From Anaerolineae bacterium (GTDB lineage: Bacteria > Chloroflexota > Anaerolineae > 4572-78 > J111): a DNA stretch of 64,000 nt. The stretch spans positions 101,770 through 165,769 of the forward strand of contig JAKLJP010000017.1 in assembly GCA_023151115.1 (NCBI GenBank), given 5' to 3'. A program made the translations under genes and the position numbers. Of the stretch, positions 43,107-51,046 are shown one piece after another (position 1 is the first letter of the stretch; the number at the start of each line of letters is the position of its first letter). The notes beneath the pieces were generated by a model, which saw only the letters and a program-made list of their open reading frames with translations, was not told the DNA's origin and ran no database searches.

Positions 43107-43230
43107 GTTACTACTCAGGCTCATGTCATTTCGAGACCGAAGGTCGAGAAATCCCCAAGGCGCAACACATAAAAGTAAGGTGTCGGAGATTTCTCCCTGC
43201 GGTCGAAATGACATGGCTGAGCAGTTACGA
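43107..43230. repeat. Palindromic interspersed element, copy 2
   Basis: CATGTCATTTCGA (43122-43134) and TCGAAATGACATG (43203-43215), with outer arms GTTACTACTCAGGC / GCTGAGCAGTTAC. It is followed by AAATCGT tandem units (about 43259-43283). Confidence 0.9.
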
Positions 43231-43297
43231 TTTACGATTGGACTGAATCAACACTTTTAATCGTAAATCGTAAATCGTAAATCTTCGGTCTTGGGGC

Positions 43298-44068
43298 GTG
43301 GTTTTCAGGGGGTTTGTGATAGGTAAATTTTATCTTGCTCTTTTTGTTGTGACCCTCAGTAGCCTTGCCTGTGTGAGGATTGATCTGTCTCCGCCGCCCG
43401 TTGCGCGGCCCTTACCTGTCGCCGCTCCTTTGCCTACCCCTACCCCGCCGCCGACTCCTCTCCCCCGGCCTACCGTGACGCCGCCGCCCATCTTTGTCGC
43501 TGTTGCGCCCGGCCCACCTGCTTGCTTGCAGCCCAATTTAGCCAAAGGCGAACACATCTCTGCCAGCGGGAGTTACTCCGAAACCGAGCGACTGGCCTCA
43601 ACGCCGATGCTCTGCCACCTGGAACGCGACTCGTGCGGCTACAATCAACTGGTTGGCATTCTGGATCCCACCCTTAAATTTAAGCAGGAAGAAAAGCCCC
43701 CTTTTGATACAGAAGATTTTTTGATGCACCCGGCCATGATTCTTCCGTTGACCCGTTTGAATCACCTGGTTCAAACCGAGTGGGGCGGTGCTTTCCAGGT
43801 GCGCATCACCGATGCCTACGACTCGCTGTTGGAGCATGACCCCCCTGAGTCGGAACCGGCCACCCGCTATTCGCTGCACTACGAAGGCCGGGCCATTGAC
43901 CTGACCCTCTGGCCGGTTGACCAGAGCCAGTATGGCCGCCTGTGCGCCCTGGCTCACTGCGCCGGATTTGATTGGGTGCTCAACGAGGGCACTCACTGTC
44001 ACGCCTCCATCCGGGCCGAAAGTTTGTGTCTGGCCTGCCAGGGTCAAGGGAGCAAGGTAACAAGGTAG
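43298..44068 (+). CDS. Lipoprotein with Hedgehog N-terminal (HhN/M15-like) domain
   Basis: A 256-residue predicted lipoprotein: lipobox LSSLAC with Cys25, a Pro/Thr linker (33-65), then a domain matching the Hedgehog signalling domain. SLHYEGRAIDLTLWP (from 192) and CAGFDWVLNEGTHCHASI (from 221) align with the animal block SLHYEGRAVDITTS ... AGFDWVYYESKAHIHCSV; the earlier QPNLAKGEHISASG resembles IPNVAEKTLGASG. Zinc ligands map to His194, Asp201 and His235, and the catalytic-type Glu to Glu230. Bacterial HhN homologues belong with M15-type DD-peptidases, so cell-wall peptide hydrolysis is likely (inference). The start is uncertain (GTG 43298 or 43316). Confidence 0.85.
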   Translation: MVFRGFVIGKFYLALFVVTLSSLACVRIDLSPPPVARPLPVAAPLPTPTPPPTPLPRPTVTPPPIFVAVAPGPPACLQPNLAKGEHISASGSYSETERLASTPMLCHLERDSCGYNQLVGILDPTLKFKQEEKPPFDTEDFLMHPAMILPLTRLNHLVQTEWGGAFQVRITDAYDSLLEHDPPESEPATRYSLHYEGRAIDLTLWPVDQSQYGRLCALAHCAGFDWVLNEGTHCHASIRAESLCLACQGQGSKVTR

Positions 44069-44183
44069 CAAGGCTGCTAACAGCGTATGAACTGCTACCC
44101 TGCTACCTGTTTCAGCGCCGGAAACTCCTCTGGTAAACCACATGTGCTGCCCCATTTAACCGCTTAAATGAGCCTCAAATTTG

Positions 44184-44212
44184 TTGCAATATCCGGCAAA
44201 TGATAGTATATT
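44184..44212 (+). promoter_or_regulatory. Sigma70-type promoter for the 44256 gene
   Basis: TTGCAA (44184-44189), 17 bases, TATATT (44207-44212). Start of transcription near 44219 supports GTG 44256 as the start codon. Confidence 0.75.
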
Positions 44213-44255
44213 GATACGGATTTCTCAAAGAAACACCCATTCAGCGGAGGAAGCA

Positions 44256-44609
44256 GTGAAGCTGCCCGAAGTCATCTCAATGGGGACGCTGCCGGTCGAA
44301 GTTAAACGACCGAACCGGCATGAACCGTTTGATCAAAGCGGAATGTTTGCTGGCCCCTTTCTTGGCAATACGCCAACCGATTCTAACATACTGGCTCACT
44401 TGAGTCATACTGTTGCCGGAAAATTAAGCTCTAACCTTATTCAATCTGAATATTTGACAGAAACCAGATTGCTATCCTTGACCGGTTATAATTTGGCTGT
44501 CATCACGTCAGCCGGTCAAGCCTTGAACTTGACCGAAGTCGGTCATTTAACCAATGCCGTAGGGCCGCTGAAAATGCTTGACCTCTTCAAGATGGATGAG
44601 GTTGGTTAA
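44256..44609 (+). CDS. Hypothetical protein, 117 residues
   Basis: The GTG start follows CGGAGGAAGCA. The product (VKLPEVISMGTLPVEVKRPN ...) has no signal peptide or membrane helix and no family I recognise. It is mostly polar, with a C-terminal LTNAVGPLKMLDLFKMDEVG. The promoter and ribosome site argue that it is translated. Directly after its stop is an unused perfect AAGGAGGTGA (44623-44632), with no start codon suitably placed behind it. Confidence 0.55.
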   Translation: MKLPEVISMGTLPVEVKRPNRHEPFDQSGMFAGPFLGNTPTDSNILAHLSHTVAGKLSSNLIQSEYLTETRLLSLTGYNLAVITSAGQALNLTEVGHLTNAVGPLKMLDLFKMDEVG

Positions 44610-44683
44610 AGTTTGATTTTGGAAGGAGGTGAGAGATAGCTCGTAGTTTTTGTTGGACAGGCTTTAGCTTGTGCTATCAGTAA

Positions 44684-44707
44684 GAGGACAAACTTCAATT
44701 TGTCCTC
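44684..44707 (+). promoter_or_regulatory. Hairpin in the leader of the sugar-binding protein gene
   Basis: GAGGACAAA (44684-44692) pairs perfectly with TTTGTCCTC (44699-44707), six-base loop. It sits about 40 nt before the ATG at 44750 and may be an mRNA leader or attenuation hairpin; no U-tract follows. Confidence 0.5.
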
Positions 44708-44749
44708 ACGTGTCCTAACTTTATTAAAGGAAGATAGAGGAGATTTACC

Positions 44750-45970
44750 ATGAAAAAAGCAACAAATTTGCTCAGCATTATGGCCGTCCTGGCCTTAATC
44801 TTGACCTTCAATCCGGCGGCGGCGCTGGCCCAAGAAGTGACCTGCGAATCCGATGTGGTGGTCCAGGCCGATGACTGGCTGTCGAAGATTGCCGAGAAAA
44901 CCCTGGGCAACGTGTTGGCCTATCAGGCTATTGCCGATGCGACCAATGCTGTAGCCGCTTCGGATAGCAGCTACAATAAGATTGATGATGTCAACGTCAT
45001 TGAACCGGGCTGGAAGCTGTGCATTCCGCCGGCGGAACAAGCCGGGGCGCTTCTGGCCGCTGGGGAGAAGCCGACGATCGCGTTGATCATCGGGGTGAAG
45101 GGGGATGCGTTTTATGTGACGATGGAGAAGGGGGCGCGGGCGAAGGCCGAGGAATTGGGTGTCGAGTTGATTGTGGACGGGCCGGCGCAGTTTGACCCGG
45201 TGCAGCAGACGCCGATATTGGATGCGATGATTGCGCGGGGGGTGGATGCGATTCTGATAGCGGCGACAGACAAGCAAGCGATGATTGAGCCGTTGCAGCG
45301 AGCGAATGACGCGGGGATTAAGGTATTGTCGGTGGACACGTTCATTGGGGATGGGGATTATGCCAATGGGCCGGTGACCTTCCCACTGTCATACCTGGGG
45401 TCGGACAACACCGAAGGTGGCAAGATAGCCTGCCAGGCGATTATTGATGCGATGGGCGGCACGGGCAAGCTGTACATTCAGAACGTGCGGCCAGGGATCA
45501 GCACGACCGACCAGCGGGAGCAAGGTTGTAAGGATGCGATAGAAGCGACGGCTGGGGCGGTGGAGTTGGTGGGCGTAGATTACAACGACGACAGTGCGGC
45601 CAAAGCCGCCGAGCAGACGGCGGCGGTGTTGCAGCGCGTGCCTGACCTGGGTGGGATTTTTGGAGCGAACCTGTTCAGCGCCGAGGGGGCCGCGCAAGCG
45701 GTGAAGAACGCCGGACTGAGTGGAGTGGTCAAGGTAGCCAACTTTGATGCACCCGAGCAAGCCATTCAGGATTTGCGGGATGGGTTGGTAGACATTGTGA
45801 TTGCCCAACATCCGGCAGAGATGGGCAGTGTGGGGGTGGAGTATGCGGTGCAAGCCCTGGGCGGCAACACGGCGGGCATCCAGAAGCGCTACCCAACCGG
45901 TTACACGGTCATCACCCGTGACAATGTGGATACCCCCGAAGCTCAGGCCGCGATTTATAAAAGTGAATAA
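44750..45970 (+). CDS. LysM-like domain fused to a ribose-type sugar-binding protein
   Basis: A 406-residue secreted solute-binding protein: signal peptide (MKKATNLLSIMAVLALILTF ... ALAQE), a LysM-like segment at about 27-88 (VVQADDWLSKIAEKTLGN; VIEPGWKLCIPP), then a PBP1-like sugar-binding domain (PTIALIIGVKGDAFYVTME to QKRYPTGYTVIT). The fusion is unusual; the LysM part may hold the protein on glycan. Alanine codons switch from mainly GCC to mainly GCG after about 45060, pointing to a mosaic origin. It begins a three-gene ABC operon. AGAGGAG precedes the ATG. Confidence 0.9.
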   Translation: MKKATNLLSIMAVLALILTFNPAAALAQEVTCESDVVVQADDWLSKIAEKTLGNVLAYQAIADATNAVAASDSSYNKIDDVNVIEPGWKLCIPPAEQAGALLAAGEKPTIALIIGVKGDAFYVTMEKGARAKAEELGVELIVDGPAQFDPVQQTPILDAMIARGVDAILIAATDKQAMIEPLQRANDAGIKVLSVDTFIGDGDYANGPVTFPLSYLGSDNTEGGKIACQAIIDAMGGTGKLYIQNVRPGISTTDQREQGCKDAIEATAGAVELVGVDYNDDSAAKAAEQTAAVLQRVPDLGGIFGANLFSAEGAAQAVKNAGLSGVVKVANFDAPEQAIQDLRDGLVDIVIAQHPAEMGSVGVEYAVQALGGNTAGIQKRYPTGYTVITRDNVDTPEAQAAIYKSE

Positions 45971-45981
45971 CCTGTAATGAG

Positions 45982-46010
45982 ATAGGGGCAGGTCTTAGAC
46001 CTGCCCCTAT
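45982..46010 (+). terminator. Hairpin between binding-protein and permease genes
   Basis: ATAGGGGCAGGTCT and AGACCTGCCCCTAT form a 14-bp stem. There is no strong U-tract. Partial termination or 3' stabilisation here would give more binding protein than permease. Confidence 0.6.
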
Positions 46011-46035
46011 TAAAATAAAACCACATTTCATAGGG

Positions 46036-47157
46036 ATGCCACAAACAGAGTCTCTATATTCAGGACCGAAAATGCAAAAGACGGAAGCTTTAAGCAGCAG
46101 CACCAATCGTCCCGTACGGGTCATTGAATTTCTTGGTCAGGCTTGGGCCTGGTTATTTTTGTTACTGTTGATTGTGATTTTTTCGATCACCGGCCAGGGC
46201 TTTTTTAGCCTGTTTAATTTTCAGAGCATTGGGGCCAATATGGCCATCATTATGATTATGGCGCTGGGCCAAACTTTTGTCATTATTGCCGGCGGGATTG
46301 ATCTGTCAACCGGTTTTGTGATGGGCATGGCCTCTGTGTTTGGGGCGATGGCCATGACCAGTTGGATTGATCCCACGACCACGCCGCTGCCTCTGGTAGT
46401 GCTGGTTGGATTGGTGGCGGGGGTGGGGGCGGGTATGGTGGCCGGCCTGATTAACGGCTGGTTGATTGCCCGCTTGCAGGTGCCGCCCTTTATTGTCACC
46501 CTGGGCATGTTAGGCATCAGCCGGGGAGCAGGGTTTCTTTTCTCCGGCGGCATGCCCGTTCCGGTAAAAGTTGAAGGGTTAGGCCAACTGGGGAATGGCT
46601 ATTTATTATACTATCATGCCAACACCGGGCTGACCTTTCTCAGTCCGGGGCCGGGCCTGAGCGGGGCCGATTTGCGCCAGTTGGTCGGCATTCTGCCTCA
46701 TCCGCTGACGCTGATGATCGTGCTGGTTTTAATCTGCCACTGGGTTTTGTCGCGCACCAAATTTGGCCTGTATACCTATGCCATCGGCGGCAACCGCGAA
46801 GCGGCCCTACGGGCCGGTATCCCGGTGGAACGGCACACCATCAGTATCTACCTGCTCTCGGCCTCGCTGGCCGCCATGGCCGGGGTACTTTATAACATGC
46901 GCTTTACTAACGGCGCGGCCAACGCCGGTGATGCGCTTTTGCTCGACTCCATTGCCGCCGTTGTGATTGGTGGGGCCTCCATGTTTGGCGGTGAGGGGAC
47001 CATTATTGGCACGCTCATCGGGGCGCTACTGATTGCCGTGATCCAGAACGGCCTGGTTATCCTGGCCATCAATCCTTTCTGGCAATTTATCGCCGTCGGT
47101 ATCGTCATCATTCTGGCCGTGTTGGTTGATCGGGCCAGGGCCAAAGTAGTTAAATAA
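46036..47157 (+). CDS. Ribose-type ABC transporter permease (RbsC-like)
   Basis: A 373-residue inner-membrane permease with about ten helices. Family motifs IIAGGIDLSTGFVMGMASV and LDSIAAVVIGGASMFGGEGT are present. It imports the ligand of the neighbouring binding protein. Alternative start ATG 46072. It precedes the ATPase gene by 18 bp. Confidence 0.9.
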   Translation: MPQTESLYSGPKMQKTEALSSSTNRPVRVIEFLGQAWAWLFLLLLIVIFSITGQGFFSLFNFQSIGANMAIIMIMALGQTFVIIAGGIDLSTGFVMGMASVFGAMAMTSWIDPTTTPLPLVVLVGLVAGVGAGMVAGLINGWLIARLQVPPFIVTLGMLGISRGAGFLFSGGMPVPVKVEGLGQLGNGYLLYYHANTGLTFLSPGPGLSGADLRQLVGILPHPLTLMIVLVLICHWVLSRTKFGLYTYAIGGNREAALRAGIPVERHTISIYLLSASLAAMAGVLYNMRFTNGAANAGDALLLDSIAAVVIGGASMFGGEGTIIGTLIGALLIAVIQNGLVILAINPFWQFIAVGIVIILAVLVDRARAKVVK

Positions 47158-47175
47158 GCCGGGAGAATAAGTTAT

Positions 47176-47937
47176 ATGACACCTTCACAGCAACCCATTT
47201 TACAAACCATCAACCTGGAAAAACACTTTGGTGGTTTGGTCGCGGTCAACAATGTCAGCCTTGACATTTACCCCGGCGAGGTGGTCGGCCTGGTGGGCGA
47301 CAACGGCGCGGGGAAGTCTACTTTGATAAAAATGATCTCCGGGGTTTACCGGCCCGACGGTGGTAAGATTTTGCTGGATGGGCAGGAGGTTCACTTTGCC
47401 ACCCCTATGGAAGCTCGCCAGCGCGGCATTGAGACCATCTATCAAGACTTAGCCTTATGCGAGAATCTCGACGCCCCGGTGAATATTTTCCTGGGGCGCG
47501 AGCCGGTGCGCCGGACGCTGGGCCTCTTCACAGTGGTCAATCGTTCTTACATGCACGACGAGTCGCAGCAGGTCTTGGATAAGCTGGATATTCACATTCC
47601 CAATCTGAACCGGCCCATCCGCGAGATGTCGGGCGGCCAGCGCCAGGCCGTGGCCATTGCGCGGGCCGTTTATTGGAACGCCCGGCTGATGATTATGGAC
47701 GAGCCAACCGCCGCCTTGGCCGTGGCCGAGCAGCGCAAAGTGTATGAACTGGTGCGAACCCTGCGTGAGCAAAACGTGCCGGTGATTATCATCAGCCACA
47801 ATCTACAGGATGTTTTCGCCGTGTCCGACCGCATTGTGGTTATGCGGCGGGGGCGCAAAGTGGGTGAAGTCGTCACCGCAGAAACGACCACCGATGAGGT
47901 CGTCGGGCTGATTGTCGGGGCAACTGCTGTCGCGTAG
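47176..47937 (+). CDS. Sugar ABC transporter ATPase, single-domain
   Basis: A 253-residue ATPase. Walker A GDNGAGKSTLIKMI, signature MSGGQRQAVAIARA, Walker B LMIMDEPTAALA, and the H-loop His in VIIISHNLQDV. Ribose-type ATPases (RbsA) usually carry two fused domains (about 500 residues); this is a single domain, so it must homodimerise. It ends the operon. Confidence 0.93.
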   Translation: MTPSQQPILQTINLEKHFGGLVAVNNVSLDIYPGEVVGLVGDNGAGKSTLIKMISGVYRPDGGKILLDGQEVHFATPMEARQRGIETIYQDLALCENLDAPVNIFLGREPVRRTLGLFTVVNRSYMHDESQQVLDKLDIHIPNLNRPIREMSGGQRQAVAIARAVYWNARLMIMDEPTAALAVAEQRKVYELVRTLREQNVPVIIISHNLQDVFAVSDRIVVMRRGRKVGEVVTAETTTDEVVGLIVGATAVA

Positions 47938-47989
47938 CAGGCGTTGCTATCCTCGCAGCTTTCGCAAGGCCGGGCGATAAGAGACTAAA

Positions 47990-48024
47990 CGATTTACGAT
48001 TTTGGATTTTGGATTTACGATTAG
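47990..48024. repeat. 7-bp repeat tract between ABC operon and pyrK
   Basis: ATTTACGATTTTGGATTTTGG-type degenerate 7-mers lie in the convergent spacer between the ABC ATPase and pyrK genes. They may serve as a common transcript end, but no terminator is evident. Confidence 0.7.
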
Positions 48025-48800
48025 GTTGAGCCAGTACCTTTTTCTTTGGCCTGGACCGGATTAAAAGCAAACACCGGCCCGTCCAGACATGTTAGCCAAC
48101 CCTGGCCCACTTCGCAACTGCCGCAAAGGCCAATTCCGCAGCGCATATGCGCCTCCCAGCCCACCTGGATGGGCAGGTCGGCTTGAGCCGCCATGTCCGC
48201 TACAGCCCGCAACATTCCCACCGGACCACAGGCAAAAACGGCCTGGGGGCGTTGGGAAGACCCGGCCAGGAGCAGCCTCAAAGCATCCGTCACCCGGCCC
48301 TGCTGCCCTGTCGAACCATCCTCGGTCGTCACCATTGGCGGCAATCCCAGGGCGGTAAAATCCTCGACCAGGAGCAGGCTGGCGGCTGTCCGCGCACCAA
48401 TAATGGCTGAAACTTGCAGCCCTAGCGCCTGGGCCTCTCGCGCCAGAAACAGCAGCGGAGCAACCCCATACCCCCCACCCACCAGGGCGATGTGCTTGAC
48501 TCCCTGAGCCGGAAGTGGCAGTTTATACCCCCGGCCCAACGGCCCGCGTAACCAGAGCGAGTCGCCCACCTGTAAGCGGTGCAGCGCCCAGCTTAGCGGC
48601 CCAACAGCAGCAATCGTCAAGCGGATGGGGCTGGCGTTGGCCAGGCTGAAAGGCTTGTCCTCATAGCCGGGCAGCCAGGCCATCACAAATTGGCCCGGCT
48701 CCGCCGCCAGCGAGCCGGCCAGGCTGAAGGTTTTAGTAGCAACGTTTTCTGTTTTGATGGCTGTAATGGTAAAAGGCTGAGGAATTCCAATCGTTGGCAT
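48021..48800 (-). CDS. pyrK: Dihydroorotate dehydrogenase electron-transfer subunit
   Basis: A 259-residue FAD/[2Fe-2S] subunit that passes electrons from dihydroorotate oxidation to NAD. It has the flavin fold (PGQFVMAWLPGYEDKPFSLA), the NAD-binding GGGYGVAPLLFLA, and a [2Fe-2S] site MRCGIGLCGSCEVG ... TCLDGP. It is the last gene of the pyr operon, 70 bp after pyrD, the spacer holding GGCTGAGGCTAAGG repeats. Confidence 0.92.
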   Translation of the reverse strand: MPTIGIPQPFTITAIKTENVATKTFSLAGSLAAEPGQFVMAWLPGYEDKPFSLANASPIRLTIAAVGPLSWALHRLQVGDSLWLRGPLGRGYKLPLPAQGVKHIALVGGGYGVAPLLFLAREAQALGLQVSAIIGARTAASLLLVEDFTALGLPPMVTTEDGSTGQQGRVTDALRLLLAGSSQRPQAVFACGPVGMLRAVADMAAQADLPIQVGWEAHMRCGIGLCGSCEVGQGWLTCLDGPVFAFNPVQAKEKGTGST

Positions 48801-48870
48801 AGACTCTCAACTTGTAGAGTAAGGCTGAGGCTAAGGCTGAGTAGAATTCTTCTTTTTCTTAGCCTCAGCC

Positions 48871-49794
48871 TTAGCCTCGTACTCTCAGCGCCTCCACTGA
48901 CCATATACGCTGTTCTTCCATAAACGCGGCCAACTCCTGGCCGATTTGCTCCAGCGCTGTCACCCCGCGATAGTAAACCGCAGAGCCGACTCCCACCACC
49001 GTAGCCCCGGCCAGGAGCATTTCCGCCGCATCCTTGCCCGTTGACACGCCCCCTGTGCCGATAATCGGAACGGAAACGGCTTGAGCGATTTCATACACAC
49101 AGCGCAGGGCAATCGGCTTGAGCGCCGGCCCGGAAATTCCGCCGACCCGGTTCGACAAAACCGGCCGGCCGGAAACCGGCTCGATCACCATGCCCGGCAT
49201 CGTATTGATAGCGGTAATGGCATCGGCCCCCGCCTCGACAACGGCGGCGGCAATCCGGGCAATATCGGGTACATTGGGCGCTAACTTGATGGAGACGGGG
49301 CAGGTAACGGCGTTTTTGACCGACTCCGTCACGGCGGCGGCGCTTTCACACGTACCGGCAAAGGGAGTACCAAACTCATCACCCACGTTGGGGCAGGAGA
49401 TGTTGACCTCAAGCAAATCCGGCTGCGCGCTCGCCACGGTTCGGGCCACCTGGGCAAACTCGGTCACGGTTCCGGCAAAGATGCTGGCAATCAGCGGGAC
49501 GCCCAGAGGCCGGAGTTGCGTCTGGGTTTCGGCCAAAAGCCGGGCTTCCTCTTCCGCGCCGGGGTTGGTCAAGCCGATGGCATTGATTAACCCATGCTCC
49601 CAATCCAGGGCTACCGGGTTGGGGTGTCCTGCTCGTGGAGCCGGTCCACAGCTTTTAGCCGTGATCATACCCGCTCCATGCCGGGCCGCCCGCGTCATCA
49701 AGCCGGCGCTGGTGCCGATAATCCCTGAAGCTAATACCAACGGGCTGTGGAGTTTAAAATTTAAAAAATTGCACGCCAACGCGGGATGAGCCAT
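48871..49794 (-). CDS. pyrD: Dihydroorotate dehydrogenase, class 1B catalytic subunit
   Basis: A 307-residue FMN enzyme. [15 protein letters not shown] carries the catalytic Cys of class 1; [20 protein letters not shown] and [20 protein letters not shown] are the FMN/phosphate motifs. Pairing with pyrK defines class 1B, NAD-dependent. The ATG at 49794 is chosen because the upstream in-frame ATG (49821) falls inside a palindromic repeat (TCGAAATGACAT). Confidence 0.93.
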   Translation of the reverse strand: MAHPALACNFLNFKLHSPLVLASGIIGTSAGLMTRAARHGAGMITAKSCGPAPRAGHPNPVALDWEHGLINAIGLTNPGAEEEARLLAETQTQLRPLGVPLIASIFAGTVTEFAQVARTVASAQPDLLEVNISCPNVGDEFGTPFAGTCESAAAVTESVKNAVTCPVSIKLAPNVPDIARIAAAVVEAGADAITAINTMPGMVIEPVSGRPVLSNRVGGISGPALKPIALRCVYEIAQAVSVPIIGTGGVSTGKDAAEMLLAGATVVGVGSAVYYRGVTALEQIGQELAAFMEEQRIWSVEALRVRG

Positions 49795-49813
49795 CACTGT
49801 TTTTTCTGCTAAA

Positions 49814-49956
49814 TATGTCATTTCGACCCGCCAAGCGGGGAAAAATCCTCTGCTACATTTACCTAAAACTTGGTAGAGACAGGATTAATTTATCCAGCTA
49901 ATATAATCTTTTGTTACTCCAGCGGGATTTCTCGGCCTCTGGCCTCGAAATGACAT
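49814..49956. repeat. Palindromic interspersed element, copy 3, between pyrB and pyrD
   Basis: TATGTCATTTCGACC ... TCGAAATGACATGGC; same family as 41652 and 43107. Its left side overlaps the upstream possible start of pyrD. Confidence 0.8.
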
Positions 49957-49965
49957 GGCGGATGG

Positions 49966-50961
49966 TTACGCCTTGCCTAAAACCGCCGCCAGCAGCGCCA
50001 TCCGAATGTACATCCCATTTTTTACCTGGCGGAAATAGGCGGCCCGTGGATCGCTGTCTACACTATAATGAATTTCACCCACGCGAGGCAGGGGATGCAT
50101 GACCACCATCTTTTGCTTGGCTTTGGTCAAAAGTTCGGGGGTAATTTCGTAAAGGTTTTTAACCTCCTCGTACTGGGCCAAGTCAGAAAAGCGCTCTTTT
50201 TGCACACGGGTGACATACAGGACATCGGCATCGCCAATGACATCGGCCACATCATGCGTTTCACGCACGTCGAGACCGGCGTCAATGACTTCATTCATAA
50301 TCACCAGCGGCAGCCGTAAAATCTCCGGCGATACAAAACGCAGGCTAACCCGATATTGGGTCAGCAACTTGGTCAAAGAGTGAACCGTGCGCCCGTAGCG
50401 CAAATCGCCGACCATGGCAATTTTGAGACCGTCAATTGTCCCCAATTCTTCTTGGATGGTGAATAGATCCAGCAAAGCCTGGGTGGGGTGCTCGCCAATG
50501 CCGTCGCCGGCATTAATCACCGGTACATTCGCATAATCAGCAGCTATTTGAACCGAGCCGGTTTCGGGATGGCGCAGCACAATCACATCGGCGTACTGTT
50601 CCAGGGTACGAATGGTATCGGCCAGGGTTTCGCCTTTGCTAACCGAGCTAAATTGTACGCCCTGGGTAATGGGAATGACGCTGCCGCCCAGCCGTTCCAT
50701 CGCGGCGATAAAAGAAGCGCTGGTCCGGGTACTCGGTTCGTAAAAAAGACAGGCCAAAATAAAGCCCCGCAGCAAATCGGTGCTGCCCACCCGCCCGACC
50801 ATTTCCCGCATTTCGTGGGCGCGGCTAAAAATATAGGCCAGCCTGGCCCGGTCAAACTGGGTCACAGAGATAATATCCTGGCCGGTCAGGCCGTTGCTGT
50901 GGTGAGTGGGTTTGACCAAATTTTCAAAGTTGAACAAAGGCTCTAATATGGTTGTTTGCAT
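49966..50961 (-). CDS. pyrB: Aspartate carbamoyltransferase catalytic subunit
   Basis: A 331-residue enzyme making carbamoyl aspartate. The carbamoyl-phosphate site is [12 protein letters not shown], with [32 protein letters not shown] and the aspartate-site [10 protein letters not shown]. No pyrI regulatory gene is present. It lies third in the pyr operon. A REP-like element (50992-51042) fills the gap from pyrFE. Confidence 0.95.
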   Translation of the reverse strand: MQTTILEPLFNFENLVKPTHHSNGLTGQDIISVTQFDRARLAYIFSRAHEMREMVGRVGSTDLLRGFILACLFYEPSTRTSASFIAAMERLGGSVIPITQGVQFSSVSKGETLADTIRTLEQYADVIVLRHPETGSVQIAADYANVPVINAGDGIGEHPTQALLDLFTIQEELGTIDGLKIAMVGDLRYGRTVHSLTKLLTQYRVSLRFVSPEILRLPLVIMNEVIDAGLDVRETHDVADVIGDADVLYVTRVQKERFSDLAQYEEVKNLYEITPELLTKAKQKMVVMHPLPRVGEIHYSVDSDPRAAYFRQVKNGMYIRMALLAAVLGKA

Positions 50962-50991
50962 TATAAATCCCCTTCATTTTAGTAAGCGGTT

Positions 50992-51042
50992 AGCAGCGTC
51001 CTGAGTAGGTGAGCGAAGCGAACCGTATCGAAGGGCGCTGCT
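50992..51042. repeat. REP-like element between pyrFE and pyrB
   Basis: AGCAGCGTCCTGAGTAGG ... GAGCGAAGCGAACCG ... AAGGGCGCTGCT, the same family as 16613 and 56641. Confidence 0.85.
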
Positions 51043-51046
51043 GATT

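Noticed and set aside
45982..46010. Strong Rho-independent terminator
   Set aside because: The stem is good but it is followed by TAAAATAAAA and no T run, so only partial termination or stabilisation is supported.
48820..48885. tRNA- or riboswitch-like fold between pyrD and pyrK
   Set aside because: The pairing comes from GGCTGAGGCTAAGG hexamer repeats and their inverse, as also seen at 6734-6905, not from a conserved RNA.
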